NCBI GenBank assembly: GCA_900544075.1
Contig: UQTJ01000012.1
Coordinates: forward strand, 35,252 to 99,251
DNA: 64,000 bases
DNA from: an uncultured Bacteroides sp.
Lineage (GTDB): Bacteria > Bacteroidota > Bacteroidia > Bacteroidales > Bacteroidaceae
Direction of reading: 5' to 3'
The stretch's first letter is position 1; each line of letters opens with the position of its first letter. Under the pieces are notes generated by a model, which saw nothing but the letters and a program-made list of their open reading frames with translations, was not told the origin of the DNA and made no database searches. The position numbers and the translations under genes are program-made. Positions 63,902 to 64,000 of the stretch are shown piece by piece.

Positions 63902-64000
63902 ATGAAATTAAACTTGTGACTGTATATCATCCAATGTAAACATTAATATTGCTGTCCGATAAAAATTTATCTAAGTCATAAAAATAAGGCTGACTTCATT

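Overview
The window looks like a Bacteroidales chromosome (Bacteroides, Phocaeicola or Prevotella-like). Evidence seen directly: promoters of the Bacteroidetes type (TTTG, 19-21 bp, TAnnTTTG) recur upstream of genes, Shine-Dalgarno sequences are mostly absent, and many genes are typical of the order (DUF4286-ruvC, DUF3298 and DUF4595-like lipoproteins, DUF1703 ATPase, Tex, RIC/ScdA, split YbhF-type ABC exporter). This is inference from gene content; no 16S gene is present.

Layout. 1-6.3 kb: sbcD (cut by the window edge), sbcC, a lipoprotein and a zinc alcohol dehydrogenase. 6.3-10.8 kb (minus): a MarR-TolC-HlyD-MFS drug efflux operon with a perfect palindromic operator over its promoter. 10.9-16.8 kb (minus): DUF1847 protein, Tex, a COG0523/CobW metal GTPase and an acyl-CoA ligase. 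17.0-19.4 kb: DUF4286, ruvC and a double ABC ATPase. 19.5-23 kb: a dicarboxylate/amino-acid symporter and a Nim-like flavoprotein (minus), divergent from fhs. 23.1-30.1 kb: a TetR-TolC-HlyD-ABC-ABC-permease-permease exporter operon. 30.1-30.8 kb: a HigBA-type toxin-antitoxin pair. 31-36 kb (minus): DUF3298, rsmG, MBL hydrolase and gcvP. 36.1-38.1 kb: lipB, two identical tRNA-Lys genes and the Fe-S repair protein RIC with a FNR-like operator.

38.8-56 kb is an accessory island, most AT-rich between 41 and 49 kb. It holds a DUF1703 ATPase/nuclease; a truncated regulator; a BcgI-like fused nuclease-methyltransferase whose specificity subunit is out of frame and preceded by a textbook -1 frameshift signal (GGGAAAA, 5-nt spacer, 12-bp stem); a TIR-domain protein; two successive nuclease-like plus Ski2-like helicase modules resembling Hachiman (HamA/HamB); a papain-like cysteine peptidase; and a Fic protein. 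The genes from the methyltransferase to the first helicase are packed as one operon and are the best candidate for an undescribed composite anti-phage system. The second module is flanked by related copies of a terminator-plus-repeat element.

56-64 kb returns to ordinary chromosome: an outer-membrane barrel, threonine dehydratase, a PHP-domain membrane protein with a lipid A phosphoethanolamine transferase, a long-chain acyl-CoA ligase and a Cof-type HAD phosphatase. Across the window many intergenic gaps carry short tandem repeats with an 11-bp (or 22-bp) period, which the gene annotation does not explain.
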